A stretch of DNA of 64,000 bases from NCBI GenBank assembly GCA_022059125.1, contig JAEUWY010000001.1, forward strand, positions 248,001 through 312,000, written 5' to 3'. The translations under genes and the position numbers were made by a program. How positions within the stretch are numbered: position 1 is the first letter of the stretch; every line of letters starts with the position of its first letter. Shown here one piece after another: positions 1 to 11,740 of this stretch. Source of the stretch: Corynespora cassiicola (taxonomy: Eukaryota > Ascomycota > Dothideomycetes > Pleosporales > Corynesporascaceae). The notes below the pieces were generated by a model. The model worked only from the letters and a program-made list of their open reading frames with translations, searched no databases and was not told where the DNA came from.

Positions 1-68
1 TTGTTGATATCTGGCTTCCAGGTGGTAAGAAATGCCGGTGTAGTTTTCGATGTTGATATGCAGCGCTA

Positions 69-1359
69 ATGGCAAGACAAGTGCATGATGAAAACCTCGG
101 CATAACTGTCTTCTTTCACCCACAGACAGATCTCCCATACGTCATTCGTACATACGAAGATCATCCACTCTTCGGCCTCTCTACCCATGATCTAAGAGTC
201 TCGAGCTATAGTGCAGTTAATGGCGTGCAGCTGCCCCGCCGTTTTGTAACAATCTACAATAGAAGACATCTAATTGGAGACTATCAAGCCGACAGCGTAC
301 AAATAAACTCGCAGCTTTCTAGCGATCTTTTCGGCATTCCTGGAAATGACACAGTTCCTCAGAACAGCGTTCCTGTTCGTGACCCTGAATACAGTTTCTC
401 CGAGATCAGTGAATTTTCGAACGCTTATATTTGGGCTGGTCGGTATCCTGGGACCTTGGACCTTCTCAATGCAACACAACCTCTTGTGGATGTTCCAGGT
501 TTCTGGTCCATCTCAATATCTGGAACGGGCTATCGACAATGTGTGGTTGAGCTGGAGGATGGCTCGGTGATTGTTCTAGATGCACCGGGGCACCAGAGTA
601 GGCTCATCAGGGAATGGGCGAAGCAGACACTAGGGAAGCCGGTGACTCATGTTTGGGTATGTATTTCCCATATCCTGTGTCGAACTCAAAGTCGAACTCA
701 AAGTCAACCCCACAATTAGACATATTTGAGATAATGCTGATGCTAGGTAGCCAACGCATCACCATCACGACCATGCTTTTGGCGTTGCAGACTTTGTTGC
801 CAATGGCGCGAAGTTAATCATTCCCGAACAGGCTATTGATCACTACTCTGGACTCAATCTCACACACGATCAGCTAGTAATATACAAGTACGTAAACTGA
901 TTCTGTACTCTATGTTCTGATGCCAAAAATTTAGGTTCCGTGAGCCTCTGGTACTTCGGGACAGCCGGACGGAGATTGCTATTATAGACTTGCGGGCTAC
1001 AACTCACGCTGAAGACCACGGATATGTATACATCCGCCCAGCATGCCCGACTTCGAGTAGCGGGTCGGCAGTGTTTGATGCTGATCATGCCAACCTGGGA
1101 TCCCTTACTCTCTCCGACCAAGGTCTGGCTGAAGAACTCCTTTTCGCTATGACCACCGATGGAGTTGCAGCTGATGCATTGTAAGTCTTTTCTATCTGCT
1201 AAAATTTCTTTTTTCTATATGGGTCTCTAATTCGTTCTCAGATTTGTGCCATCACATGGACCGACTGGTACCCTTGCGCAGGTATTAGGCCTTGTGAGTT
1301 ATGAGTACCCACCACATACAGTCATGGACTTTAGGTTTGGTGATACTACCTGTATTTAA
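69..1359 (+). CDS. Metallo-beta-lactamase-fold hydrolase, probably missing its 5' end
   Basis: Four exons fit: 69-656, 751-887, 935-1180 and 1242-1359, with GTATGT, GTACGT and GTAAGT donors and frame-preserving AG acceptors. They give 362 codons from the ATG at 69. Exon 2 opens with PTHHHHDHAFG, the HxHxDH zinc-binding signature of the metallo-beta-lactamase superfamily. Ahead of it lies the usual strand pattern ending VIVLDAPGHQS. The last exon supplies FVPSHG, a plausible later metal-ligand loop. The fold normally holds two metal ions and hydrolyses esters, lactones or lactams; the substrate cannot be told. Family members usually have more N-terminal sequence, and the first 60 bases contain possible splice signals, so the true start probably lies left of the window. 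Confidence 0.75.
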
Positions 1360-4300
1360 GCAATAAAGAACATTGGGGTATGAGAAGACACTCTTGAGTT
1401 GCACTTCCGCTTCTCCTGTGTAGAAAATTTTTCGAATGGAGAATCGTTATTGGCTCGCAGAAATGCGAAGGCATTTGTTTCAACAGGAGAAAAAAAGGAA
1501 ATACTTTCATTTACTCTCATGTGTGAATATCATCTTTGGTTTTGAAATTTCCAAAGCTGAGGTGTTGAATTGGGTCTCTACGAACGTTAGTGCTCTTGTT
1601 TTCTGCTGTGCAAATTCCGTTCTGAACCAAACTTTGACCAGCTGAGCCCACAGAATTTTCATTATGGCTATGAGTGTGATAGCAAAAGCTGCACAGAACA
1701 TCCAATCCACATCAATAATCAATAAATTCAAAATGATAATTCTTAGAGGATACTTCTACATTATACAGCGATGCCATGTTATTACTTGCTAAAGCGTAAC
1801 GTAAGCTTATTAACTAATGTCTCTAAAATATGAGTATAGAAAACAGGAATAAGAACTGAGTTAATTACTGTTGTGGTGGCCAGGAGCTAGGGTTCGCCGT
1901 TGCAAAATACAGCTCAAGAAGAGCGAGGTTTACTCGAAGGAAGACCTAGAAATGAGGTTTTTGAAGACAAATGGATGGATCAGTCACTGGATCGATTCTC
2001 TCAGGCTCAGTATTTAGGTGGATAAGAAGGTGTACAAATGGACAGGGCAAGCCCTTGGACTTGCAGAGTGGAAGCTTCTGGGGTGCTTCGGGAGAAGGTT
2101 CATTCGAAACATCTGGAATAGACATCAGTGCTTATCTTGCTTGAGATAAGAGGAAATAGTACTTAATGAGACACTCTTCTTCTCGAAATACTCCTTGTTA
2201 AATAGATGATGTAGTTTTTAAGGCAAGCTCGACTCATCTACCTTTCCAGTCATTATGAGCCTTGAATATTATAACTAGATTCATCTACGCCACATAGTCT
2301 GATCGTAACGTTATCCTCAAAGAAGTAGCTCTCAGATTTTCTATTGAGCCCATCTGCAATGAGCAAACGCCTCTATAACTGGTGGGTGTATGATCTTTCC
2401 CGATAGAATTTAGCTTCTAGTGAAAGTGCAGAGTAAATGCCTACCAGAACATCTCAATCCAGTGAGGAAAATGCTGGCCTACTTGGCTCGTGGGTAGGAA
2501 TCCATTGAGCCAACCGTTCCAATGCGCCAAGAATAGAGTTCTGTGTTAGTTATGGTGTTGACTGAATTTCGCTAATCTCTTGTAGTAGGTTCTACATAGC
2601 CACTGATAATTGTTCTTCGCAGCTCGTCTTGCCTCGGGACGTACTGGCGTTTGTGACTATAGCCGATATGTGTAGACTCCTTTTCTATTCCAAATCCAGG
2701 ACCCTTCTTTTCACACTGGTCCCCAAACTTGTCCCCGTTGCTAAACATATTCATACAACGTATGAATCGAGACGCTTGTGAAATGCTGACACTTTTCTCG
2801 AAATAAAATATGAAAATGGCGCTAGGATCTTATTGTACAGTACCAGAATATGAGCAGTTACTACACCGAGGCTTCTAGTGTGAACCCAAGGTAATTTTCT
2901 GCTTGGGTAGAGTTTGAATGCTGGTGCAGATGCGATGGGAACAACCACTACCAATAAATTGGGAAGAGACGAGACCTGTTACAGTATGAAAAGGTGGCCA
3001 CCTGGATAACGTAGTATTATTCCTACCTTGCTTAGCATTGTAGATCTGGCACCTCCTTATGAGGGCTCTCACGCCTAGTTTCATACAATCAACTCAGGCG
3101 TACAATCATGGTCAATCAACTACCAAGACCTCTCCGGGCGCAACAACTAGAAGACCAAGTCTCTTACGCCGCAATTACGGCAACCACAGCACCTCCTCCT
3201 CGGAGAGCCCAATCCACATCGTCTCTCATTTTGAATCTCTGGTTGAGGAAAGAACGAACTGACAAGCAGAAGCTTTGACAACCATTGCGGCTCTTTTGAC
3301 TTGGAAGATGGCAGTCCTAGCTTCTCGAAAGTGCCGGGTCAGGTGCACGATGGAAAAATTCGTTGTTGCTAATGCTAATAATAGAGGAAGCAAGGCTGTT
3401 GCGTGCTATTTGTCAAAGATTGAGCGATGCAGGTAAGAGTCACGTGATCTCGGAGCTTGTATTTAGTCTAGCGATCCACGGCCCCAATGGGATAACTCTT
3501 ACACCTCCACCCACTTTTGAGACAAGACTTGTTGTGGTACTTAGGTAGGTCTGGTGGTTTCGGCGAGCGCCCGTGATGGAAACTCGGGGCTTGCCGTGAA
3601 AAGTGGAACCGCCTGTGCGGGGTCTGATTTTGCTCGGGATGGATTACACCGACGCAAAACTGCGGTTTTTCAAGGGCCTACAACATAAAGCACAGGTGCA
3701 TACAGAGCTACCAAATTGATCGACAAGGCATTTAAGCCGTGGCTGTTGTCTCACTCCAGGACCAAGTAGCCCTCACGACTCATAATGTATCGCATAACCG
3801 AGACTAGACGCGGCGTCCAGCCCCTCACGCGGCGCTGGTGGGTCGGATGATGCGCCGAGTTTTCCGCTCTTTCGCGCGTCCTACGTCTCAACAGACACCC
3901 TTTCAAGCCTCTCCTATAGCCTGCTACGAAGTTGCCTTATCGCGATGGTACACGGTGCAACCCATGTCGCCGTGCCACCTGCAAGCGCTCCCACGTCTCC
4001 CTCTGCAAGCGCAGAGCGGGGCTCCGAAGACGTCAAACAACCCGAAAGCATCGCGTGGCAAAAATTGAACAATTTCTATGATAGTTATCTGTAAATAACT
4101 CTCGGGAGATTGTTGCGTAGTCTTGTTTCACGAAAGAAATTCAAACAGTCAAATCATCCTTGCTGTAATCGGCTTTTAAATAGCAGCCAAATCGAACGCT
4201 CGACCAGTATCTAATTTGGAACCCTAACATATGCATTTGACCATTAATTGGGGCTATGAAAGTTCCACCAGTGAAGTCAATGAGGGGTCTTCATCTGAGA

Positions 4301-4813
4301 AATAGATGCCTGCACGTCACCTAGTAGCGTCAATAGAGACCCGACATGGGCGTCCCGTGAGACATTTCGGCACATATATCCCCACGAAGCCTCCACTAGC
4401 GCCGTCAATATTCCGAGTTGCGGGAAAACTTGGCGATCCACAAGACGCGTATCCCTCAATCCTTACCGGTGCTTCAACAAAGGAAGAGCTTACGAGTGAT
4501 CGACAAAGAAATGTGTTCGCGCTAGTCCCAACTTAAACACCTGATTTGGATCAGAAAAACAATAGTCCGCTGCCTTTGCTCCGGACCTGTTACAAGAGCC
4601 AGTTGGGCGCAAATCACGCACAATTCGCAGCCCTCCATTCCACCGAAGGTTGCTTGGGTGGTGATTTGGTTGTACTTCTCTAATAAGCAGTGCGTCCGCA
4701 GAAAAGACGGAAATGAACGTCATGTTCTAGCAACATGGTGGCATACTCCCCTGCCTATATAATGTGCCCCTGTGTCCTCGATCATGTATGCTATCATTTG
4801 ACTTAATACCGAC
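1360..4813. other. Long intergenic stretch without a supportable gene
   Basis: Only short, frame-scattered ORFs are present. Around 2035-2145 a short stretch reads as a plausible C-terminus (..DLQSGSFWGASGEGSFETSG..) but connects to nothing. The 3780-4075 stretch is locally GC-richer and holds a 49-codon ORF from an ATG near 3943, which I could not assign. The region looks like decayed sequence. Confidence 0.5.
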
Positions 4814-6207
4814 ATGTACACTTTCCCCGGGATATTGATCCTTCTTTGGATAGTGGGCAAAGTCCACGCCGCGGGCGTCAGGATCACCACGGAAAACGGG
4901 AAAAAGACCTGCACGGTAACAGCCCTGGGGAATGAGCAAAACGACGTACCGAACCTGAACAAAGCATTTATTGAGTGCAAAAGAGATGCTCGAATTGTTT
5001 TTCCAAAGGGTGAGACGTATTGGATTGGTCAGAGGCTTCATCCCGTACTGCACAATGTCGAGATTGACTGGAAGGGTAAATGGTTGGTAAGTGTTTGCAA
5101 GGCTGGGCCATATACCGACGAGATAAACTAAGCATCATACGTGCCCAGTTTTCGACCGACACAGACCACTGGCGCGCAAACTCTTACTACATCGCCTTCC
5201 AAAACCACCGCGCTGGCTTCATCATCTCCGGCTCACATATCCGCATCGACGGGCATCTCAAGGGCGGCATCGACGGCAACGGAGATGTCTGGTACAATGA
5301 AGACAAAGGTCCTCCATCTTCCGAGGGCCGCCCCATGCCCTTTTTGCTCTGGGATGTCACCGACTCCCAAGTTAACAACTTTTACATCCGGCAGAGCCAG
5401 TTCTGGAGCCTGAACATCATGAATGGGACCAATCTCTCGTTTGAGAACATAACGTGCAGTGCCATCTCGGCGGATGCGCCGAGCGGGTACAACTGGGTGC
5501 AGAATGCGGATGGGTTCAACACGATGGATGCACGCAACATCTCGCTCAAGAACTTCTATTATTACGGGGGCGATGATTGCCTGGCGATCAAACCCCGGTC
5601 GTACGATATCCGAATCGAGAACATCACTTGCGAAGGCGGGAATGGAGTGGCAATCGGCAGCCTGGGGCAGTATCTGGAGGATAGTTCGGTAGAAGATGTC
5701 TCAATCAGAAACGCCAGGGTAAGTGGAGACTGAGGAGTTCTCATTCCAAAATTTTCCCCACTGACATGCCGTTTTTAGATGATTAGGTACAGTTGGGACA
5801 TGCGCTGGAGCGTCTATATCAAGACGTGGATGGGAGTGCCCACAATGCAAGAGGAAGATGATTACGAGAGCGACGGCCAACCTCGCGGTGGTGGCTGGGG
5901 CAAGGTTCGCAACCTCCTCTTCGAAAATTTCCACCTTGAGAATGTGAGCCGTGGACCACTGATTACCCAAGACAACGGGAGCAATGGAACATTCAAAGGA
6001 ACCAGCAACATGGAAATCTCCAATGTGATGTTTCGAAACTTTAGTGGAAATTTGAGGAGCACCAGCGGACGCGTGGGCGAAATCAGCTGTAGCAAGCTCA
6101 ACCCATGCTTCAATGTCGCATTTGAAGACATGGATATCGAAGGGGCCGACGGTAGTTGCAAATTGCACAAGGACGGTACCATATTTGGACTCCCAGGGTG
6201 TTCTTAA
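4814..6207 (+). CDS. Secreted GH28 family pectinase, exo-type
   Basis: Exons 4814-5086, 5149-5718 and 5779-6207 join in phase 0 to a 423-residue protein. The N-terminus (MYTFPGILILLWIVGKVHAA) is a clear signal peptide, so it should act outside the cell on pectin. GH28 marks appear in order: NADGFNTMD (first catalytic Asp), GGDDCLAIKP (the Asp pair), GNGVAIGSLGQY and VYIKTW (the RIK-like motif). In classical endo-polygalacturonases the third motif reads G-H-G; here the His position is Asn and the R of RIK is Tyr. I recall this pattern from exo-acting members (exo-polygalacturonase or rhamnogalacturonan galacturonohydrolase types). The ORF is intact, unlike its neighbours, so it is probably functional. 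The exact substrate is inferred. Confidence 0.9.
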
Positions 6208-6353
6208 ACCTAGGAGAGTCGTACACAAGATTGGCAATTGAATAGGTTAGCCAAGAGGGGTTCTGTTGCTTTTTGCCCGGTGGAGATGGCTGTTGTCAAG
6301 CAAATTATAAATCACTGCTGCGCCGCTCACGGCGTCTGCCATGTACATGCCCG

Positions 6354-6840
6354 TTATTCCCGCTCGGTGACGAGGGCCCACATGTTGTCCTGAGCGAAGA
6401 TGCCTGTGTAGTTGGTGGATCTTCAGCGAGTCTCGGGGTTGGCAAGGGCCTAGTCGAAATGGCGGAGGAACTTAGCATGGTCAGCATATGTCATATCAGG
6501 CGGCGCAGAAGAGGTACCTCGGATACGACTTTTGTGATTTCCAACCAAGCGATGGGTTTGCCAAGGCACTGATCTTTCCCGTAGCCGAAGATTATCTCAG
6601 TCGTGCGCCTCATTGTATTCAACTGGTCGGCATGCTTGTCGTGGTGCACCCCCCACGCGTTATAACTGATGTTGGTGCCGCCCGGAAGGAAGTATTGCTT
6701 ACCTTGGACAACCACAGTGTCGCCCCCTTTGGGCACTTTCTTGGGAACCACATCGGTCACGGGTGGGTGTATGAGAAGGCCCTCGCGCACGACGGCCTAC
6801 AGATATGGCAGGTTACGCAGGGTTGCATCCGACTATCGCC
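6354..6840 (-). pseudogene. Cytochrome P450 relic (C-terminal part)
   Basis: Read on the minus strand, the fragments follow the order of a P450 C-terminus of the pisatin-demethylase-like kind: SDATLRNLPYL, REGLLIHPPVTD, LPGGTNISYNAWGVHHD, then FGYGKDQCLGKPIAWLE (heme-binding loop FxxGxxxCxG), and finally NYTGIFAQDNMWALVTER. The PERW segment between the Asn-rich strand and the heme loop is deleted. Stops interrupt it where Gln or Trp is expected (LPYL-stop-AVVREG, FD-stop-AL, ETR-stop), each explained by C-to-T or G-to-A change. One frameshift follows the heme loop. It cannot make a working enzyme. No N-terminal half is present. Confidence 0.85.
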
Positions 6841-7361
6841 TGCTATCGACTATACTAGCCTGCACCCTTTATACCACAGTCATCTATATAAATCTATAGC
6901 TAGGAAACAACAATAAGCGAGAGAGCTACATGCACGATATGTAACTCATACTTAAACTGTTGGCATTATTAAATAAGTAGGATATGGCGAATTGCCACCG
7001 CTGGCAGAGATCATGGCCGACCCGCTCCTGCCACGACTTTGCGTGATTGATATGGTCTTATGGTCTGGTTTAATACATGACCACTACAGTTTGGTATCGA
7101 GTGAAACATCTGAGCGCTATTTCGACACCTGTTGTACCACATGCCATGAACAATAGTAATTTTGTCTCTATATAATCTACCAAAAACATGATAACAAATT
7201 CTGAACCAAAGCGAGAAAAAGCATGATTGTTTTGGTAACCTCTGAATCATATAAAGGAATCATGCAAGCTATTCTTTTTGTTTTGCTTGAATTAGCAGTC
7301 GCGAAGAGCAACACGCATGCAGGCCACGAGTATCAGGCCTCCTCAATATAGTGATAGAGCC

Positions 7362-8321
7362 TCATGCTTCAACATACAAATTCTTTTTACTTCTCTTTTT
7401 CTTTTTCGAAGGCTTTGTAGAACCCCAAAAATATTCATCCACTGTTTCTACCGGGACTTCTTCGACTGGCAAAATTTCTTCCTTGGAGAGCTCTTCTTCT
7501 ACCGTGGGTTCTTCATCCTTCATTGGATCCTCTTCCTTTGTAGGTTCTATATCTGATGAAGGTTCTGATTCTTGGACAGTATCTGCCTTTTGGGCAAGTT
7601 CTTCGATATTATTCTCAATTGTCCAACTCTCAGATTGCTCTTCTTTCGCAGCATCTTCGACCGTAACTACAGATCCTCGTACTCCTTCATCCTCTTCTTG
7701 TTCTTCTTCTTGGTTGAACTGATAAACTAAAATGGCTTTTACTACAACGTGGCGAAATGTGTAATTCCCTTCAATCTGGTCGGAGAATGTTGAATTGGAA
7801 AGAAATTTTGGATCTGACTTTGCTGCAAGCTTGATGGATTCACATATATTTGTAGAAAAGCATGGATTCTCTGGTGGCAAGTTTGGAAATGCACTTTTTC
7901 GGGAAATAGAGAGAATGTCTAAAATCATCACTCGTGCACCGAGAATCTTGATCTGCTCTTTTGCCAGCTCTGTCAGGCCGTCTTGGTTGTAGCGCACGGA
8001 GGCACAATAAACAAGAACTCTGGATTTGTATGAATCCTTAATTTCCTTGGAGCTTTCGTTTTGGTCGAGTGCTTGGTGCCTGCCGCAATAGAGGTAGTTC
8101 ACAAGCGTATGGGGGGTAGACTCGTCGAGATCGGGAAGTGCTATGATATTCGTATTCTTACTTTTCCAAGAAAGTCGGGTAATCTTTGCATTAAGCGCTT
8201 GACTTTACGCCAGAAATTTTCGGTGGACACAGTATCAGATAGGCTCAGAGCCGATATCGAGGAAGATGAGTTCTGACCCGTGGAACGGTCTGTCGAGGAA
8301 CCTATTAGCCGTTTTTGCCAA
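7362..8321 (-). pseudogene. BTB/POZ-domain protein with two in-frame stops
   Basis: The minus-strand frame from about 8321 reads RFLDRPFHGSELIFLDIG, YCVHRKFLA, NAKITRLSWKSKN and IIALPDLDESTPHTLVNYLY, the beta-alpha order of a fungal BTB/POZ domain with its usual acidic 'LPDLDE..TPHTLVNYLY' turn. Two stops (TGA near 8250, TAA near 8206) fall where Arg or Gln is expected, both fitting C-to-T change. Downstream the frame stays open for about 250 codons, giving a helical region, a long acidic Glu-rich stretch and a basic KKKKRSKK end. BTB domains usually mediate dimerisation or ubiquitin-ligase recruitment. A splice excising only the TAA (8141-8208) is possible but leaves the TGA, so pseudogene is the better call. 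Confidence 0.65.
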
Positions 8322-8856
8322 ATTTAAGCAGGGTAAGTTAGAGCTTACGACTCAGAGTACAGTCTCCCTTCTGAGATATTGAAACTGAACTCCATTTCCT
8401 TGTGCTTACGATGTGGTGCTGCGCGCAAGTATGATTCACGTATTATTGAGAAAAGCTTCGAGGGCTATGAAGATAGACCAAAAGATTTTCGCCCCTCAGT
8501 TGTTGAAATATGGGGCATTACTGTGCCGTGTGAACTGTGCGGGGTTTGCATATGCATGCTGAGCTGGCAATTTCACAACCCTACTCGTACTAAGCTGTTG
8601 TTGGTACAATACCACCACGTAGCACAACGCAAACCTTCTGCGAGAATTTCTAAGTATACTGACAGCGTGAAATTGACTTGCATTCATTCAGAGTGTATTT
8701 ATAATCTTTATTAGAAGTGAAGCTTGCGACATATTAAAGAGGAATATGTAGAGAGTACTCAGTCCATTTTATTGTATGATTTATGTGAGCATTGAGGTCT
8801 CCCCAGAAAGGTAAGCTGCCAACCACGCACAAAGATTCAGCCGACGCGCTCTGACC

Positions 8857-9115
8857 ATGAATTCGTTTTGTAGAGGCATAAAGAGCGACGCCAGCGTCTC
8901 TGAAGTGGGTGGAGCGGGACGGAGCCTCGAAATATGTAAAAGCGTTACCGTGACGCAGGGTTCCACAGCGGGAACCAAAAACGGGCCCGAGGAGACGAAA
9001 CCAGACCTAATAAGCCCCTGCGTCTTGTCTTTTTGGGTTAGCGCTCACGATTACGGTATCCGCCTTGGCAATCACGGAACGTTGTCGAGTCAACAACCGC
9101 CGCGCGCCAGCACCT
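8857..9115 (+). promoter_or_regulatory. Upstream module shared with other PD-(D/E)XK loci (copy A)
   Basis: This segment resembles 11180-11345 and the reverse complement of 43985-44165. Shared blocks include a GGAGC(C/T)TCGAAA core, a following ACAGCGGGAAC block (with copy C) and a GGGTTAGCG/GGGTCAGCG block. All three copies sit directly upstream of a PD-(D/E)XK-like coding region. Copy A is the most diverged. Promoter function is inferred from position only. Confidence 0.5.
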
Positions 9116-9199
9116 AAACCGCGATCAGTCCCCGCGACAGCCCTCGTACAACTTCGCGATGCGGTGCAGCATGCGGCTATATCTACACCGCAGGCTTCT

Positions 9200-9997
9200 A
9201 TGATACAGAAATAGCACGTCACACCGCCGTCGAGCTTCGCAAAGCCCCCTTTGACGCCACCGCCGACCGATGAGAAGCAGTTCGTCCAAGCCCCACGAGT
9301 CCTCGCACTCTTCAAAGAAAAACGATCAGGAAGACATATCAAGCGAGGGTCGCGGATAGAGTTTCAGCTTGCTGAAGGAGAACATGATGAGATAGAGCGT
9401 CAACTCCGGAAAGACGAAGACCTGTGGGGCTACGTAAAAGACAAAATACGGTGGGTGTGCATTGGATACAGCGGGTATTGCAGACCTCGCGGCTGACAAG
9501 AAGACTCGCGCAGGTATGATTATAACGCAGAGACGAAATTACTCGTCATTCGGATGCCAACCGGAATACATGAGCTGTTCATTGATGGAGTGGAGGACGC
9601 GATTCGGAGCCAGCTGAAAGCAATACGTGAGGGATTGGGCCCGGAAGCGCATTTTGCGCAAAAAGTGAGACCTGCTCGGTCAACTGAGGTAGAATTTCCA
9701 GTGGAGAATGATCCATCTGGTAAAAAGTCAAAATACGAGCCAGACGCCTCTTTCTGGCATGACGATGCGAAATATCCGGGGGTGATTATCGAAGTTGCAT
9801 TCTCGCAGAAGAGAGAGAGGCTGTATCGTCTAGCAGAAAACTACCTCCTAGACTCAGACGCTAGCGTACAGGTTGTTGTTGGTCTGGACATTGAATATGG
9901 CAAGAAAGGGTCACGCAAAGCGGCGCTATCGATCTGGCGAGCACATGAATTTCCCACGGATGATGGGCATGAGCTACTCGTGGCGATTCCAATCTAA
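9200..9997 (+). pseudogene. PD-(D/E)XK nuclease-like protein, early stop and lost C-terminus
   Basis: Exon 1 (9200-9450) and exon 2 (9514-9997) join through a GTGGGT donor to read ..GYVKDKIR|YDYNAETKLLVIRMPTG... The core STEVEFPV, KYEPDASFWH, YPGVIIEVAFSQK fits the PD-(D/E)XK fold (acidic residue, D in PDASF, E in the IIEVA strand). It matches a widespread pleosporalean family I recall but cannot name. An in-frame TAG lies four codons after the only ATG (9200). The C-terminus, normally longer, ends abruptly where a transposase fragment on the opposite strand begins. Function was probably DNA-binding or nucleolytic, as inferred from the fold. I treat it as broken at both ends. Confidence 0.65.
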
Positions 9998-10369
9998 TAC
10001 CTTAACTCTTCTCGCTTGCACATCCGGGTGGCGTTTCTGAAAGGCCTTCGCCCAGTTTTTACCTGGTGGCTTGGGTGGCCGGTCTGTCTCGGGTCGTTGG
10101 CGGGCAATGCAGAAGGCTAGGAAAGGTATGAACTTGATTCGTGTCGGTCGTCCGAGGTCGGCCATCTGTAGCAAAAACTTAACAAGAGCCTCCTCCTCCC
10201 ACGGTGTGAGATACTGTTGGCTCCGGGCTTTCTCTTCTATCGAGCGGCGGCCACGGGCTCGGTAATGAAGGGTAGCGTGAGGGACATCGCTGTAGTCTGC
10301 TAGAGCACGATACGACATAGGCATGCCAGCAGGAAGGCCTTGCGCCAATACCTGACTAGCTTTGTCCAT
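9974..10369 (-). pseudogene. Fot1/pogo-type transposase, N-terminal DNA-binding fragment
   Basis: The frame starting MDKASQVLAQG (ATG at 10369) shows the arrangement of Tc1/mariner pogo-group transposases: an N-terminal psq-like helix-turn-helix (SYRALADYSDVPHATLHYR), a linker (YLTPWEEEALVKFLLQMADLG), and a CENP-B/Tc5-like helix-turn-helix (KNWAKAFQKRHPDVQARR). It stops at VLDWNRHE, just where the DDE catalytic domain should begin. That point coincides with the end of the opposite-strand PD-(D/E)XK relic. The ORF extends upstream only through a GTG, so ATG 10369 is the likelier start. This is a non-autonomous fragment; no terminal inverted repeat was recognised. Confidence 0.75.
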
Positions 10370-11179
10370 CGTGGCAAAGCTAATGGTGGGCTGCAAACGA
10401 TCATAGACAGCATCGGCAAGCGCTGGAGAACAAAGGACAGGTGGGAGAAGCGGCGAAGCCCACCACGTGATCGTAGACAATTCGAGAAATCCGCTGCCCT
10501 GCGCCACAGCTATTTTGGGAGTACAGGTGATGGTCGCTGTGCAATAGAATACAGTAAACTACACACGCGCTAATGCGGCTTGCTGCGCATCAAGGCACGC
10601 TAGAGCGGGGTCGCCACATGGGCCGCTTTTCTCCATCTTCTCTTTTGACTGGAGAAACTCTCGGAATGCCATCTTCCTGGCTTGAAGAGACCCACAAAGA
10701 CTTAAGGTCGTCTTCCATGATTAGAATTTCCTTTCTAGCCCTCCGAGGCTTTCAGTGGTTTTCAGAGTCGCGAATAGACAAGGGGGTACTGCTGATATGT
10801 CGATTGACGGCGTCGACGAAGCAACCAACAGCATGACCAACATGGCGATAGTCTTCGCCGGAGGATGATGCATAGAGAGAAAACCAGTTGTAAAATGTTA
10901 ATAAACAAGCTGAAAATTTATTATCATTCAGACGAGAGACGCCGAGGGTCCGGAGTGCGAAGCTGTCGCGGCACGGGGTCTGTCGCGCGACGGAGGGACG
11001 GTGTTAGAGAATGGGAAGAAGAAGTGATAATTTCTATCTAATGTGTACAAGCAGTATTATATACTACTTCACATACAGTGACAATGTTTGAGACTGACGC
11101 TATCACAATCAGTGACTGTGTCAGTCTAAAACATCACAGTCACGTGAGGTGGGGTGTCCCAAATCAACAGACAGACGTT
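10370..11179. other. Non-coding flank of the transposase fragment
   Basis: No convincing coding frame is visible. The part nearest the transposase is probably its 5' leader. At 11080-11160 there are short repeats around TGACGC/ATCACA/CAGTGAC and a CACGTGAGGTGGGGTG stretch that could be a terminal motif, but no matching partner was found. Confidence 0.35.
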
Positions 11180-11490
11180 ATCTCATTGTTAAGACATGAA
11201 AAGCGATGTCAGCGTCTTTTAATTGGGTGGGGCGGAGCTTCGAAAACATGCAAATCAAAACTGGGGTTCAAAACCAGTACCGAAATGTCAACAGGAACTA
11301 ACTACGGGCCCGTGCAGTGCCAGTTTTGGGTCAGCGTTTAGCTAATTTTAGACGGAGTCGCCGAATGACGCCGCTCCGCATCGCGACATGAGTATCTGCT
11401 CACGTGATAGCGCGCCAATCGGCGAGTCGGTGCGAAAACAAACGAACCGTGGGGCTAGGCATCCACCGTCCCTCATACTACCAACGACAA
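11180..11490 (+). promoter_or_regulatory. Upstream module of a PD-(D/E)XK relic (copy B)
   Basis: By eye this stretch closely matches the reverse complement of 43859-44165. Shared blocks are GGGCGGAGC(C/T)TCGAAAA, GGGTCAGCGTTT, GCCAATCGGCGAGTCG, GCGAAAACAAACGAACCG and CCAACGACAATGG at the start codon. It gives the upstream region of the B locus and confirms a duplicated gene plus promoter. The regulatory role is inferred. Confidence 0.55.
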
Positions 11491-11740
11491 TGGATTAATT
11501 TAATGGTACTTTGACAGCTAAGCACAATCTTGTCAGTTCGTAGCTAGGTTCCGCCCATGAAAACTGCGTTCCTCTTGCCCCTCCGCCCGACGAGTACCCA
11601 AAGTCGCTCCCAGTTCCTTTGAAAAGGAAGCGCGCCATGTCCTTCCCCACGAGCGCGTCCGTACCCAGCTTACATCGTAGCGAAAGCTCCAAACGGCGAA
11701 GGACCGAAGACATCGATCGCGAAACATGTTCTCTATACTC
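11491..11740 (+). pseudogene. N-terminal relic of a PD-(D/E)XK nuclease-like gene (copy B)
   Basis: From ATG 11491 the frame parallels the N-terminus of the gene at 43858 on the opposite strand: MD-stop-..LTAKHNL..S-stop-LGS, then APPPDE, PLKRKRAMS and HRSES..RRRTED. The two stops are TAA where copy C has CAA and TAG where copy C has TGG, classic RIP outcomes. Homology ends near 11740, where the 3' end of the PTH11-like relic comes in from the other strand. Only about 80 codons of the N-terminal low-complexity region survive, with no nuclease core. Confidence 0.7.

Noticed and set aside
3943..4092. 49-codon ORF with a Zn-cluster-like C..C reading in another frame
   Set aside because: Cys spacing does not complete a Zn2Cys6 motif and there is no supporting context.
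6488..6916. 142-codon + ORF over the P450 relic
   Set aside because: The minus strand carries ordered P450 motifs; the + frame has none.
8141..8208. Intron in the BTB gene removing the TAA stop
   Set aside because: Read without it, the frame keeps BTB strands on both sides; and the second stop (TGA near 8250) stays.
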